This document shows positions 1 through 11,520 of a stretch of 64,000 nucleotides of DNA, one piece after another; the first letter of the stretch is position 1; each line of letters opens with the position of its first letter. The stretch lies in NCBI GenBank assembly GCA_015680685.1, contig MNCI01009575.1, positions 72,592 through 136,591 of the forward strand, written 5' to 3'. This stretch comes from Gnetum montanum. Its lineage: Eukaryota; Streptophyta; Gnetopsida; Gnetales; Gnetaceae. Both the position numbers and the translations under genes were made by a program. The notes beneath the pieces are model-generated. The model saw only the letters and a program-made list of their open reading frames with translations. It made no database searches and was not told where the DNA came from.

Positions 1-2287
1 TTGTTGGAGCAGGTGGTATGGGAACTACTGGTGGAAGAGAGGTGAATGGATTGGGAGGATGGTATGGATGTGGAGCATCTCCCGGAGGAGAAGAAGTCCT
101 TCTAAAGTACTCCTGAACTTAGTAGTGACGTTGGGAAGTTGTGTGACCCATGGAGTCACTTGGGAGAAATCAGCTGCTACATGTAATAGCCATAAGGATT
201 GGGTTGCCGATAAGGGTATTGATGTTTAGGTGGTGGCATCCCCCATGACTATGGGTATTGCCACTGTTGATGTTGCCTGATGGATTGTGGTGGAGTTCCA
301 CTTGGATAGTACGTCAACGGTTGGTGGAACTGCCTTGGGTTACCTTGGGGATAAGGTAACCTTCGGGGTGTCTACCGTTGGTTAAGTCTCGGGTTGAGTG
401 CATACACCCTAGACTCTTGTAAATGTGAGATGATTGGACAACATTCCTTAGGATGGTCATATTGGCAGATCTCACATCCATCGTCATTGTCTATGTCCAA
501 GTCCACAACCTCATCGGAGATATTCATTTTTCCCTTTACCTTGTTACGTGCAGGGCCTGAATTTGTCTACTTTTTCTTATCCTTGTCACTACTTCATTCC
601 TCCTTAGACTCTTCTACGATTTTCAGGATAGTTTCAATTTTGCTGTCTAAGGAGCTCCATACTTCATCTACCTTAGTTGATATAGTCGTTGTTAGCTTTT
701 GGAGCAACAAGGTTTTTCTATTCACCAACTTTTCAAGTGGTGACTCATCCTCTTCATCGCAGAATCTCACCTCCCTATTCCAGAGGGAACGATCATGGTT
801 ATATTCTTTTGCACTTTCTCTTTTTTGTAGCTCCCCTTCTTCTTTGGCTACTTGTTCCAAAAATTGATGAATCTCATGGGATCTAAGTTCTGATAGTCTC
901 CCTTGGGCATATGTCCCAAGGGTTCTCCTAGTTTCATATCTTAGCCCATCTATGAGATTGCATAGTTGATCCTGTTGTGCATAACCATGGCCCGAGGAAT
1001 GATGTAACAATGCGTAGTAGCCACCCATGGCAGCATCCAAGGGTTCATGAGTACTTTGCTTCCATCTTTGGATCTGCTTATGCAAGTTAGACACTCTGGA
1101 GTACGTTTGATATTTATCGTTGAAGAGTTCTAACATCGTACTCCACCTCCTAATGGTTTTCGACTCTAAGGACCGGTACCAAATCTCTGCTTCCTTTATG
1201 AGTGTCCTAGGAAACAACTTTAGTTTCTGCCACTCTTTCTCTATGTTTTGCAAGGCACAGGCATCGTGGAATGCCTGTAAATGATTTTGCGGATTAGTGT
1301 TGTATCCCCCTTCAAATCGTAGGATGTTATTCATATCCAATCTCTTGATCTGACTATCTTTTTGATGCCTTGTTGGTATTCTCACCACCTCCATGATATC
1401 TAGCATACTTCAAGTGGCAAGTAGGGGTTCATCATGACCATCTCTTTCATGATGTCTATGATGTCTACGTTGTTCCCTACTTTCCCTTCATTCATGCCCT
1501 TGTCCTCTCTCTCGACTCTCTTGTCAAGGTCTCTCATTTTGTGTACCTCTATCCTCACCGTTATGCTCTTTATGACTGCACCTTGATGTGGAAGGAGAGG
1601 GTGAATGATGTGAAGAAGGGGAAGAAGAAGGAGAACCATTGTCATGACGATGTTTCTTACCTTCTCTTCTGTGGCTTCGGCCCCAATCATGATGACGATC
1701 AGAATGCCCGTCCTTGTCATGTGTTGTTGTTCCCTCAGTGAACAGTTGGTGTTCACGAGGATCAGAACCATGGTTGTGTATCGTGAGGCATAGGTTTTGA
1801 TACCCCACCACCTCACTATCGTTAGGAGGGGGAACATCATTTGATGAAGAACCCGTTATAAGTTGTTCACCATCTCCAATTTCACTTAGGATGTGCGGGA
1901 CCCCTTTGCCCTTCAACAATGTATCGTGGCTCTCCTGCCTTGAGTCCCTTAGATGTTGTGCTTCTGTGGGATGATAATCCCTTGTGTCAAAATTGCCTAT
2001 AACGTATTCAGCATAGAGTTGTGTCATGCCTATTTGTGCAAGAGCATGGATAAGCATGTTAGGGACTGCTTGATCTGGAGGTAACACTATGTTACCTTGC
2101 AAACCTCTCCAGTGCATCTGTTCATCCTAATGGAGGATAAAAGTAAAATTAGGTATATACTCATCGGGATGAGTATATACCATCCTATATTGCTGAGGAA
2201 TTGGCAGATTTTGGTTGTTTTAGACTACCGATTGTTTCGTGTATGATCCCTAAGTGGTGAATTGCTTTTGTTCGAAGAAGAAGACAT
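1..2287 (-). pseudogene. Gag of Athila-like Ty3 element I (decayed, runs off left edge)
   Basis: Retrotransposon capsid/nucleocapsid gene read right to left. I place the start at 2287 (MSSS...), because element III begins its gag in the same way. An N-terminal region with GNIVLPPDQ lies near 2090-2065. A Ser/His/Arg-rich linker follows (about 1550-1700), then the Retrotrans_gag core at 594-1406, with AEIWYRSLESKTIRRW and YQTYSRVSNL. A zinc knuckle at 438-476 reads C-EI-C-QYD-H-PKEC-C, one residue shorter than the usual CX2CX4HX4C. A Tyr/Pro/Gln-rich tail fills 1-400. The frame is broken by a TAG at 2127-2129 and by a shift between about 1400 and 1530. Pol would lie left of the window. Confidence 0.85.
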
Positions 2288-2410
2288 GCTTATTATTCGG
2301 TGTGCTAATTAACCGTTATATAAATTTTCGTTTAATTAACCCTAAGGGTTTTTTTAAGCTCCCAACGATGTGAGTGATTTCCTATGTTCTACTTAGCACA
2401 CAAACACTTG

Positions 2411-2429
2411 GTCCCCAGCAATGGCACCA
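2411..2429 (-). other. Primer binding site of element I (tRNA-Asp type)
   Basis: The minus strand reads TGGTGCCATTGCTGGGGAC next to the LTR end. It differs from the Athila-type PBS TGGCGCCGTTGCCGGGGA at three places, all transitions at former CpG sites. Known: Athila elements use tRNA-Asp. Confidence 0.85.
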
Positions 2430-2430
2430 A

Positions 2431-3227
2431 TGATGAGTGGCGAGATACCCATACACTCAACCATACGAATACGAGCGTAGCACGTGCGATCTGGTCGAAC
2501 TCCGCAGACTAAGTGCCTACATGCCTTATGGAACACTTAAGGTTAATTATTTGTTGTCTTCCCAGACTTACTTGTATTTGTCACGGTTGTATGGTTAAGT
2601 AAGTTTGAGGTATATGATTTTTATGTCTTTTCAGTTTTATCTTCTATGCTGATAAGGTGAAGGATGAAGAGACTAATTGACTAACTTTAACTAACTAACT
2701 AACTAAGCCTTAACTAACCTAGCATCAGCATCCATTCCCACTTACCGTTCACACCCTGAACCAATGCAGCCTTGGTTACCAAAAGCTAGTCGTTGCTGGG
2801 ATCACCAAGCGTAATGCACGTGCTCGAAGTGGTTGTACTGAGGCACTTAACTAGGAGAGAAGGGTTGAGAGAGATTTAATGACTAATAAAGTGATTAAAT
2901 GATAAACAATAAATAACAATAAATAAAATCCTATTTAGCTAAATCCATGCACTGCAAGGTTTATCTAAGAAGTTTGTCTTTATTTCCATACACAAACATG
3001 TGTTCAGGTACAATATTTGCTCAAATAAAGATCCGTTCACTTTGGAGCTCCTATTGCGGGCACATGGAAAATATTCTATCTCTAGAGGGATCAAACTACC
3101 AAAGTTTCACTACTGTCTAAGCCTAGGATGAGAAACAAGGGAGAGCTGCCTCTTATTTATAGATTTGACAGTGTACCGCTATATTGTGTATGCGATATCG
3201 CGACCCATGTGATATCGCGTCCCATCA
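2431..3227 (-). repeat. 5' LTR of element I (797 bp)
   Basis: It starts on the plus strand as TGATGAGTGGCGAGATACCC and ends ...CCCATCA, with the PBS abutting at 2429. The same LTR family appears at 18598, 22387, 26781, 33694, 35036, 43773 and 45108. U3 (right end) has a GCGATATCGC palindrome at 3192-3201 and a second GATATC at 3211-3216. On the right it interrupts an integrase reading frame at 3228, so element I inserted into element II. Confidence 0.85.
3152..3162 (-). promoter_or_regulatory. TATA box of the element I LTR
   Basis: The minus strand reads CTATAAATAAG, about 65 bp inside the U3 end of the LTR. The same box sits at the matching place in the LTRs at 22387 and 33694. Confidence 0.6.
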
Positions 3228-3960
3228 TACAACAAAATGTTGTAAACAGGTTTGGTGTGCCATGTGCATTAATTTCTGACAATGGAACTCATTTTACAAG
3301 CATTAATTTTCAAAAGCTTATGCAATGCTTAGGGGTTGAACACAAACTCACAACACCTTACCATCCCCAAGCTAATAGTCAAGTTGAGGTTATGAATAGT
3401 AAAATCACAAGAATACTAATAAGAACTGTTAGCAAGTATAGGAAGGATTGGAGCACAAAACTCAACGATGCCCTTTGGGCCTACCGCTCAACTTGGAAAC
3501 TTCCTATTGGCTACTCTCCCTATGAGCTTGTGTATGGAAAATGACCAACACTTCCTATTCAATTTGAACTTTGTACACTTTCAACAGCTTATGACCTTGA
3601 CCTTGACTTAAGTCTAGTCCAAAATGAAAAACTAATGAATCTCAACTTGCTAGATGAGAATCAATTAATGGCCTTATCATCTAATGAGTTGCACAAGGTT
3701 TATAATAAAAAGCATCATGACCTAAAAATTAGAAAAGTTAAATTTCAACTAGGAGATAAGGTTCTCTACTAGAAGCCCACACATGCACCTCAACGAACAA
3801 AGTTCCAAACATTGTAGAAAGGACCTTATATCATTTATGAAACTTTTTCTTTAAGGGCCATGATGATTTATAAACCTGAGAGTCCAAACAAGAAACAAAC
3901 AGTTGGTTAACATTCAACAAATTAAACCTTTCCATGAGCATACACCAACTAACACAACAA
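3228..3960 (+). pseudogene. Ty3 integrase core and C-terminus of element II (5' truncated)
   Basis: The frame opens abruptly after the element I LTR with NRFGVPCALISDNGTHF, the second Asp region of the integrase core. It continues to YHPQANSQVEV, which holds the catalytic Glu, and to SPYELVYGK at 3544. A TGA follows, but the same frame runs on through PIQFEL, LLDENQLMALSS and LGDKVLY to a KGPY motif near 3823 (GPY/F module) with further stops. The first catalytic Asp and the zinc-binding N-terminus lie left of the insertion, outside the window. This is a dead copy that would have inserted cDNA into nuclear DNA. Confidence 0.9.
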
Positions 3961-6127
3961 GCATCTCATCCAATGGACAACCATGTTCCATATTTTAGAT
4001 CTCTTCCTTTCAACGTAGTCGTGGGGAAGATGGCCAACCATGCTAGCCATTCAAGAAACTCCTAAGTTTTTTCAACTTTTTTGTTTTACACATTTTTCAT
4101 TTTACAACTTTTTGTTTTACATGTTCTTTGTTTTATATCTTTTTTCTTTTATTTTTATGTTATTAATATTTTCTAATTTTTTATTTTACACCATTGTTAG
4201 TACATTTGATATTTCTTGAATAATTTACACTTTTTCCTATATTTTCTTTTATTGAGCATGATTTTCTAACTTTTTGTTAATAAGTGCTAGGTACATTGGT
4301 AATGCGTTACTTGATGGTGGTATGTACTATTTTTGTTATTTAATTGTTGGCGTCTGGCTTTAAATTTCGTTACGGATAATTAGGACATGATTTTTTTTTC
4401 ATGTAATAGGCAATGAGTCCACAACATCCACCCATCCACATATTCTATGGTTTTCCTTATTTTGGAAAGGTGTAGTCCTTTTTTCACTAATAAAACTTTA
4501 ATAAATTTATGACTTTGGTAGTTTTCAGAATTGGAAAGAATTCAAAGGTTTGAACAGGGTGTAGCTTCAAAGGGATTTGGTATTCTTTATACTTTTTTAT
4601 TTGCTTCAGTGCATGTGTGTTTCCATGAACTTCTTACCATTTCGTACCAATCAATAAAGAAAGTTGAATAAGTCCTTGCATGTTGTGATTCTCATAAAAA
4701 AAAAAAGATGAGGATTCAAAGCACACCTCTTGGACAAAATAAATGCATACGTCCTTGCATGGTGTGGTTTTCATTAAGAAAAAAAAAAGATGAGGATTCA
4801 AAGCACACTCCTTGGACAAAATAAATGCATGTGTCTTTGCATGGTGTGGTTCCCAAAAAAAAAACACACACACACACACATAACATAATGGAAATTTAAA
4901 GCACACCCTTAGACAGAATAAATGGGCTATAAGCACTGGTTATGGGACTCGTATCCCCTAACTAAGGCCCTTCCTCACTTCCTACCTCTTCTCTAATTTG
5001 GAACGGTGGTTGCTTTGTGGGAGCGCTCTGGTATCATAGGGGATGGATTGGTCTTAGAATGTTGATGCAAAATCACTAAAAGTGGTTGGTTTTGATTTGG
5101 ACTAAGGATGGATCCTATCAAGTCATTTAACTGCAAAATCCACAAGGGACTTCATGTGACCGTAATTAGGAATTCCATTCCACTCCCTTTCATTCATCTA
5201 TGCTTTCCATGTTTCACCTCACTGCCGGTTTCATGTTTTGATTTAATGTCCTAGCTTGATGTGTTGGAGTTCTTAGTTAGTTATTTCCGAGTTTTTTTAT
5301 ACTTAACGTTTTGTAACCATTAATCATCCACAGAGCCCATGAACTCTTTGGTTTGAAGTTATGCAAGGGCATAAAAGGCTTATGCTTGCTTTGGGGAGGA
5401 CCCACTTGTATATCTTTTGGTTGGGTTAGTTAAGTTCTTTACCCTTAGACATTTTTACAATCAAATTCTTTTTGTTTACCCCATCAATGACATCCAGTTG
5501 TACCCATTTTCACAACCGTTTTTAGTGAATTCTTCCTTTCATTGTTATGAGTTCTTATACCCTCTTCAAATATTTCCTTGTATTGAATTTTTTCGAATTT
5601 GATGGACTGCTTAATTTAATTAACCTTATCTATCAACCTTCCTGCTAACACTACTTAAAGAAACCAAGCTATCACAATCACAACTTAGCTGAGTGTAACC
5701 ACCGACGAGACAAGGCATTTAATCATTATGTGTTACACATTACATACTAATTCATGATCCTGTTGTGATTGCAGTGGGGAAGCATGGACTGGAAGCAAGA
5801 CTATCTTCACCAATGATGATGCAGTAGTACCACACAATGAGGACCATTTGTGATCAAAGGATGTCTTCTCTCTCTCATTCTCCTATTGCTAAGAGGTGTT
5901 GGATGTCTGTATTCTCCGGGGTGTTCACTCCTCTTCTCATGAACACCCAATGTTGGAAAAATTGTAATTCCGTACACTTGGGCATTTAGAGTTTGTATGT
6001 CTATTTCATTTTAGTTAATCTGTCATGACAGTTAATAATTTTATACCTACCCAATATGTTATGTTGTAAAGAACTTGTTCCTCCTCTTCTTCACTCAAGG
6101 ATGAGTTTTCATTCAGTCATGGGGGTA
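3961..6127 (+). other. Non-coding 3' spacer of element II
   Basis: No long frame. It contains the tandem repeat at 4672-4925 and, at 5384-5412, GCTTGCTTTGGGGAGGACCC followed by ACTTGTAT; elements P (40380) and M (30523-30549, minus) have the same block in their own spacers. The last 150 bp match the stretch between env-like stop and LTR in element P. II therefore seems to have kept pol and spacer but lost the env-like ORF, while P and M did the reverse. Confidence 0.6.
4672..4925 (+). repeat. Three tandem units of about 80 bp
   Basis: GTCCTTGCATG(T/G)TGTG recurs at 4672, 4751 and (as GTCTTTGCATGG) 4833. Each unit has an A-run, GATGAGGATTCAAAGCACAC and TTGGACAAAATAAATGCAT. The third is degraded and has expanded into a short CA run (4863-4880). 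Confidence 0.8.
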
Positions 6128-6375
6128 TGATGAATCACCATTTGTTCAGTCGTGACATCAGATACGCAACATTGGGGCCTGGATCTGACGTCAGATGTTC
6201 AATGTTGGGTTATATACCCTAAGTCTATAAATACCGTGCTTGGGCTTCAGTTTATGGAAGTAATTCATTAGTTAGTTTTCAATTTTCAAGGAAGGTAGCG
6301 AAGCTCTTGCTGTTTCTTCTTCTTAGAGTTAGAATATTTTCTGAGTTCCCATAATGTAACTTATAGTATGTATCC
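6128..6375 (+). repeat. Truncated 3' LTR of element II (subfamily B)
   Basis: Starts TGATGAATCACCATTTG after a short G-rich tract (GGGGGTA, 6121-6127) that fits a polypurine tract. It matches the solo LTR at 35331 through the TATA box (CTATAAATACC near 6222) and on to TTAGAGTTAGAATATTTT, then diverges near 6375. U5 is missing. Confidence 0.7.
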
Positions 6376-7135
6376 TACTATGTGGGTGATGTGTGCACTT
6401 TTATTTCCTATTAAATGTGCAAATCAAATATGATTTGCTTTTTATTTGTTTTTTATAGCAAGAAAAATGATTGTAGTAATAGTAACTCAGATTTGGAGTC
6501 CAGGCAGAAATTCTTGTGTAGTGTAATTATCAACAAAGTAATATAATCAAGGATTCATTGCATATACAGGAATTATGGGATTGCATGTTGTTAGTCTTGT
6601 AAAAATATATCTTTTCATGTTTAAGATATTTCTGTATGCTTTTATGCTCTTATGAGGCATTGATTTTGGCTTAAGCAGTAAGCAATAGTTTATTTGTATT
6701 ATGTTTGAAGGGATATCATGTTTATAAAAACTCAATCTTGGAAAAAGAAAGTTAAAAAAATTGATTAGTTGTGTGAGTTATTATTGAACACACTAACATA
6801 CATTGGGAACTAGCAACCTATTGGTGTCATTGAGTGCTGTTGGTAAAAGCGAGATATTGAGCAACATGTAGATTTGGGAAAACATGTGGAAACTAAGAAT
6901 AGGGATGTAACTTTTGTTGGGATATTTTTGTTATTGCATGAAATATCGAGGCTTGTTGTGTAGCTAGTTAGGAGCCATTTTGTTAGTAGTAAATTTAGGA
7001 TTTCTGGGAATGGCATGGCTGGTGGCATATATTAAATTTTGTTCAGATGGATAAGGGCCTAACACATTGCTTTTTATTCACTGTGAAATCATGTTACAAC
7101 AATTTGAAACTAGAATTTACACGCTCAAAAAAGTA
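6376..7135. other. Intergenic, no feature recognised
   Basis: AT-rich sequence with only short chance frames. I see no conserved motif. Confidence 0.5.
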
Positions 7136-7138
7136 AAG

Positions 7139-7235
7139 TGTTAGCATAGTAGTAAGATTCTTGACATGGACAGTCCAAGCCATAGGCTAGATTTTATTGG
7201 AGAGTGCTGTGTTATGGACAAATTCTATGAAAAGA
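7139..7235 (+). mobile_element. Possible tRNA-derived SINE copy 1
   Basis: GTTAGCATAGTAGTAAG resembles a Pol III A box, and CATAGGCTAGATTTTATTGG, some 45 bp on, resembles a decayed B box (GGTTCGATTCC type). The stretch matches 16846-16915 in order and orientation, up to the shared GGACAAATTCTA. Weak but reproducible similarity. Confidence 0.4.
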
Positions 7236-7371
7236 ATTCTGAAGTTGGTATGTGAAACACCACAAAAATTTCGGACTTTAGCATCTCGATTGCAAATTTG
7301 GCTAAGTGTCAGAACAATGGCACTTTGCCCAAATTTTTCTAAGTGTTGAGACTACGCTCTGTACACCCCTT

Positions 7372-8161
7372 GACTACACTCCAAAGCGTAGTTAGAGCAT
7401 AGCCAACACAACTACTAGTTTTGCCAGATTTTTCTAAGTGTTAGAATGGTGACACAAGTTGCAGATTTTTCTAAGTGCTAAGACTGTGTTCTCCACTGTT
7501 GGGACTACTCTTCAGAGCGTAGTCAACATGGATCACCAGTTTTGCAAACTTCTTTGAACTGTCGGGACTATGCTCCAGAACATAGTTAGAATGTAGACAG
7601 TTTGGGAAGTCTAGTTTCTGTCAGCATTTTCTAAGTACCTAGACTATGCTCTCCACTATTGGGACTATGCTCTAGAGTGTCGTTAGTTTGGAAGCATATT
7701 TTCTATAGCAAAATTTTCTAAGTGTCTATACTACACTCTCACTACTGGGACTACGCTCTAGAGTGTAGTCAGTCTTGGATGCCAGAATTTCCTAATTGTT
7801 AGGACTACACCTCCCAACTATGTTCTAGAGCGTAGTTAGCTTAGTTACCTCAAGTGTTAGATTTTGCACAGATTTCTCTAAGTCTTGAGCCTATGCTTGC
7901 TATGCTTAGGAGCGTAGTTAGCCTCCCTTGGAGTGTAGTCTACACTTAGTCATATTTTGCTAGTTTTTGATCAAATTTTGCCAAGGTTTGGGATTATGCT
8001 CTCACTACGCTCTAGAGCATAGTTGGCAAGAACAGCCTCCAAAGGCCCCCACACTTTAGCATTGACATCTGCATTGACTCCAACACCTTTTTAGTAGTAG
8101 CATTTTGCATTTTTGCATCTTCCTTTTCCCAAAAATTGTAACTATGCTCTAGAGTGTAGAC
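7372..8161. repeat. Array of 22-bp palindromes (GACTACGCTCTAGAGCGTAGTC type)
   Basis: Nine imperfect copies of a self-complementary 22-mer start at 7372, 7503, 7566, 7663, 7749, 7816, about 7898, 8003 and 8140, spaced 60-140 bp. The best copy (7749-7770) has one change from the full palindrome. Spacers share TTTTCTAAGTG(T/C)TAGACTA and similar words, so these are decayed tandem units. Most differences are C/T or A/G. Confidence 0.85.
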
Positions 8162-8428
8162 TTGGAGCATAGTCTCCAAAAGTTGTTTTTTTTTTTGGCA
8201 TTGTTTGCATCTTTTCAGATACTTTGTGGTTTTCTCTGTGGAGCTAGGTAGTGTAGTCATAGTCTCTTGGCTTCACAGACTCCGTTAGAGCAATGACACC
8301 ACTCAACATCGCAGAGCCTAACACTAGAAAGTAGTTGGGGTGAATGTAGTCCCAACTACCCCAGAGTGTAGTCCCACCTATCGCTCTTCCACGTGGCCCA
8401 CGATCCATGTTTTGGGCTAACCCTAGCC

Positions 8429-8438
8429 CTATAAATAC
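8429..8438 (+). promoter_or_regulatory. TATA box of the putative LTR
   Basis: CTATAAATAC in CCCTAGCCCTATAAATACCC, about 270 bp right of the last palindrome. Confidence 0.5.
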
Positions 8439-8867
8439 CCCTGCTTCATGTTTTAGGGGTTGGCTTTCATTTTCATTGGTGGGCACTTTTGCATTTTGGA
8501 CATTTTGGCATTTGCATTTTAGCATCTTGGCACTTAGCTTTGTAGGTGAACAAGACCCAAAGCACACTACATTGGAAGAGAGGTTGAGTTGCACACCACG
8601 GCTCATTGCAGCCTTGTTGCACCCCTGCAAAACACCGCACGATACACTATGACAGCCAACTTGGCAAGTATGGTACACCACAGCGAGTGCCAGACTTTAT
8701 GGCCAACGCCACTGAGACTATGACTATGCTTCCACTGTGCTTGTTGTACACCATGTACCTTCTGAACCCCTTTTGGAGTTAATTATGCTCACATTTGGGG
8801 CGGTGTTCCATTTCTCTTTCTTGTTCCTTGCATTTTCTTTGCATTTTTTTGCAGTCACATTGTACTA

Positions 8868-8962
8868 CAAATTATTATTTTTATTTTTCAAACATTAGTA
8901 AACATTTCCTTTCCAATTTGCTTTTAGTGTTAGCTACTTAATATTAAAACTTATCATACTTT
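8868..8962 (+). repeat. Dispersed non-coding repeat, copy 1
   Basis: CTACAAATTA, then AAACATTAGTAAACATTTCC, TTTCCAATTTGCTTTTAGTG and TTAAAACTTATCAT. Copy 2 (11423-11520) is nearly identical and in the same orientation, 2.56 kb away. Confidence 0.8.
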
Positions 8963-8999
8963 GAATGCTTTTTCTTTCTTATTACCCATATTATTTTTA

Positions 9000-10635
9000 A
9001 GGCCGTTTTAATTTATACAAAAGTATGGTCTTAGTCATCTTTTTCGGACCCAAACACACCAAACCCAAATTAAAGATTTAATTCCAATGGAAAAATTTGA
9101 GTTATGACTTTTTTAAAACCCATCATCGAATGAAATTATAGTTTTATGTTCAACGGTGCCACTTTGGCTGTAGGATACACTGCATGTCGTTAAGGTTTCT
9201 GTTTGCCGACACCAAATTACAAGGTTTATTCAAAAGTTTCATAAATGAATTCAATTTTCTTTGATAGGGTTTCTTTCTATCGATTTTTGTTATTGGAACG
9301 TTAAATTGCTGCCGTAGCTCAAAAGTAACAGTGGCGGTTTATCATTTACCTGTAGCAGGTCGAATCGATTTGTTCGAAGCCAACCTCGCTAACCAGATTG
9401 CGATTATGGTTGCCTAGGAAATCGAGAGTGTGGAGGCACCGACACATTAGAGTTATGATCGTGGTCTATTTCACACACAGTAATTATATAGCAGGTGATC
9501 ATTTACTGTGCAGGCATTTAACAATTGTATATGACAAAATTTCAACATTTGAAGAGAAATTTTGATAGTATTTTTTTCCCTTAAAGTTATCTGTATTAAA
9601 ATTCGTTCCCAAATTTTTCTATGCAAAGTACATGCTTTCTGTGAAATTTGGTGGACTTGTGCAGCCTATGTCACCTAGGACGAGTAGCAGAAAATAATTG
9701 AAGAATAGTAATTTTTCCTATGTTGGAGCCAACAATGTAGTTTACATCATTCTCATCTGTTTTCCATTGTGTTCTAGTACAGCAAAGCTTTTTCTTTTCG
9801 CCCCATCATGTCCTAAATGTAAAATAAACTTTAAGATCAAGAAATTTGTTAGGAGGTTAATGCTACTGGAATCAGGTTAGATTCAGAAATTAGTTAGGTA
9901 GATATCAAGCATATCTCAGTCAAAGCCAGCAATCAGCAAGAGATTGTTCTAGTATGTTTTTGTGAGTTTTGGTAACTCACGGAACAATTCTGGTTAGTTG
10001 CGAGGTTGAGGTGAAAAATAAGTAATTAGGCAACTTTTCTATATACATATTTGACTTCTGTTTGGAACATCCTTCGACACTCTGTTTTGAGGGTGAAGTA
10101 ACTTCTGTTTTGTTAGAAAAAAGAAAACAAAATGCAAGTTATGAGCGTTACAATTTTTGTTGAAGTTTTCTATGTTGCTAGTTCTTCTGTTGAATCATTT
10201 CTCAGTGGTATTGGTGCACTTGGCTTGGCCATGCTGCATTGGATTTTCTTAAAGTGTACTCCTGTTCTTACAGCACAATGAACTTGTGGATGTTTACATC
10301 TTTTTTGTAAGGCTATTTGATAGACTGACATTCAGCACCATAAAGGATTGTAGGCGTGATAGCAATTCTGTAGAACTTTTCCTTCAACTGAGTAGGGATT
10401 CTTCTATGACAAAGCACAGCACTAGTTTTTACCATTTGATCTATGATGCTTCAATTCTGTTCATAACATCACTGTTAAATTCAGTATCCATTTAAACAGG
10501 TGATCCTAAGTATCTGAATTACTTACATTGCATAACTTTTTGATTTTGAATTCTACTCTTCATATCTTTATTACTTGCATTTCCACTAAAAATGCACTTT
10601 ATGTATTCTATTTTATTTCTACTAGTCCTTACTTA
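9000..10635 (+). other. Upstream region of COX16, possible promoter and 5' UTR exon
   Basis: No ORF of note. 9160-9470 is visibly richer in G+C and CpG than its surroundings (CCGACACC, CGAATCGATTTG, CCAACCTCGC). Because the COX16 start codon follows a splice acceptor, a non-coding first exon must lie upstream, and this is the best-looking candidate. Inference only. Confidence 0.25.
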
Positions 10636-10639
10636 GAGT

Positions 10640-11075
10640 TATTCACCAATATAATAGCATCAGCAACGATCATAGACTAATGGATATCATCTTGAATTTC
10701 TTTAGTTAACTCATCCATAATAATGCCAATCAAATAAGGACTTAAAGTAGATCCTTGGTGTAGCCCTATTTTCATGGGGAAGTCGATAGTTTCTTCATAG
10801 ATGGTGCAAACTCGAGTTGTGACTTTGTCATATATGTCTTGGAAAGCCTTTTTGTACCCAATAGGAATATCACTCTTCTTTATCACCCACCAAATAATCT
10901 CTTGGGGAACTCTATTTTAAGCTTTCTTTAAGTTAATGAAAATCATATGTATATTTTTCTTCTTAGATCTAAATTTTTCTGTATACTGTTTTAACAAGAA
11001 GATAACTTCCATAGTTAATCATCTAGGCATAAAACCAAACTGATTTTTGGATGAATGCGTAGAAAAGAACTTATC
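10640..11075 (-). pseudogene. LINE reverse transcriptase fragment (RTE-like)
   Basis: Read right to left: QFGFMP, MEVIFLLKQYTEKFRSKKK, IFINLKKA, NRVPQEIIWWV, then GLHQGSTLSPYLIGIIMDEL (RT motif) and a degenerate active site VADAIILV in place of FADDIVLV. Plant RTE-type LINEs have this order of motifs (QFGFMPGRST, AYDRVPRE, GLHQGSALSPYLF, FADDIVL). Stops interrupt at least two positions. Only the central RT is left, with no endonuclease and no poly-A end. Confidence 0.85.
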
Positions 11076-11422
11076 CATAAGAAATAGTAGGTGTTTTACA
11101 GCTGGCTACCATCTTGACATCAACCATCCTCTTTCCTGGGCTTGGGCCCATGGTAGAGCTCGAGTACATGAACACAATGGAAAACTTGAACAAATATTTG
11201 ATGATTGACATTTAATAATATAACTTTAAGATAGAAGTTTGCTATTTTGAATGGAAAGGTTTGCATGTCTTTGTAGCCTAGGTGGATTGAAAGGTCTTCT
11301 AAATATCACGTGAGAGGTCATGAAGATATCCACATAAATTTCTCCTTGTTGGTATCACATTATTTAAAGTTCAAACATATGTGTAAATTGATGTAACAAT
11401 TGTTAAGACTAAAGCCATCCTT

Positions 11423-11520
11423 CATGCTACAAATTAAATTTTTTTTATTTTCCAAACATTAGTAAACATTTCCTTTCCAATTTGCTTTTAGTGTTCGCTA
11501 CTTAGTATTAAAACTTATCA
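11423..11520 (+). repeat. Dispersed non-coding repeat, copy 2
   Basis: Same sequence as 8868-8962. Both matches begin at CTACAAATTA and end after TTAAAACTTATCAT. Without other flanking homology I cannot say which mobile element they belong to. Confidence 0.8.

Larger units (their letters stand above)
7251..8859 (+). repeat. Putative solo LTR with palindrome array in U3
   Basis: Begins TGTGAAACACC and ends GCAGTCACA, flanked by TGGTA (7246-7250) and TTGTA (8860-8864), a 4/5 target duplication. It contains a TATA box at 8429-8438. Upstream of that, where U3 would be, is the array at 7372-8161; downstream are T-rich and then mixed sequences like R/U5. No internal retroelement ORF is nearby, so solo LTR is the simplest reading. 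The ends are tentative. Confidence 0.45.

Noticed and set aside
1400-1840. 146-codon minus frame beside gag
   Set aside because: Overlaps the gag linker in another frame; low-complexity composition, no family resemblance.
4863-4880. CA microsatellite
   Set aside because: Nine units or fewer inside a degraded tandem repeat; not a separate feature.
7372-8161. Regularly spaced palindromic repeats reminiscent of a CRISPR array
   Set aside because: The repeats are degenerate, the spacers are related to each other, and this is plant DNA with an LTR-like promoter. No CRISPR.
9331-9392. tRNA-like string (GTAGCTCAAAAGTAACAGTG ... GGTCGAATCG)
   Set aside because: B-box-like word present, but no acceptor stem or anticodon arm; probably chance in the COX16 upstream region.
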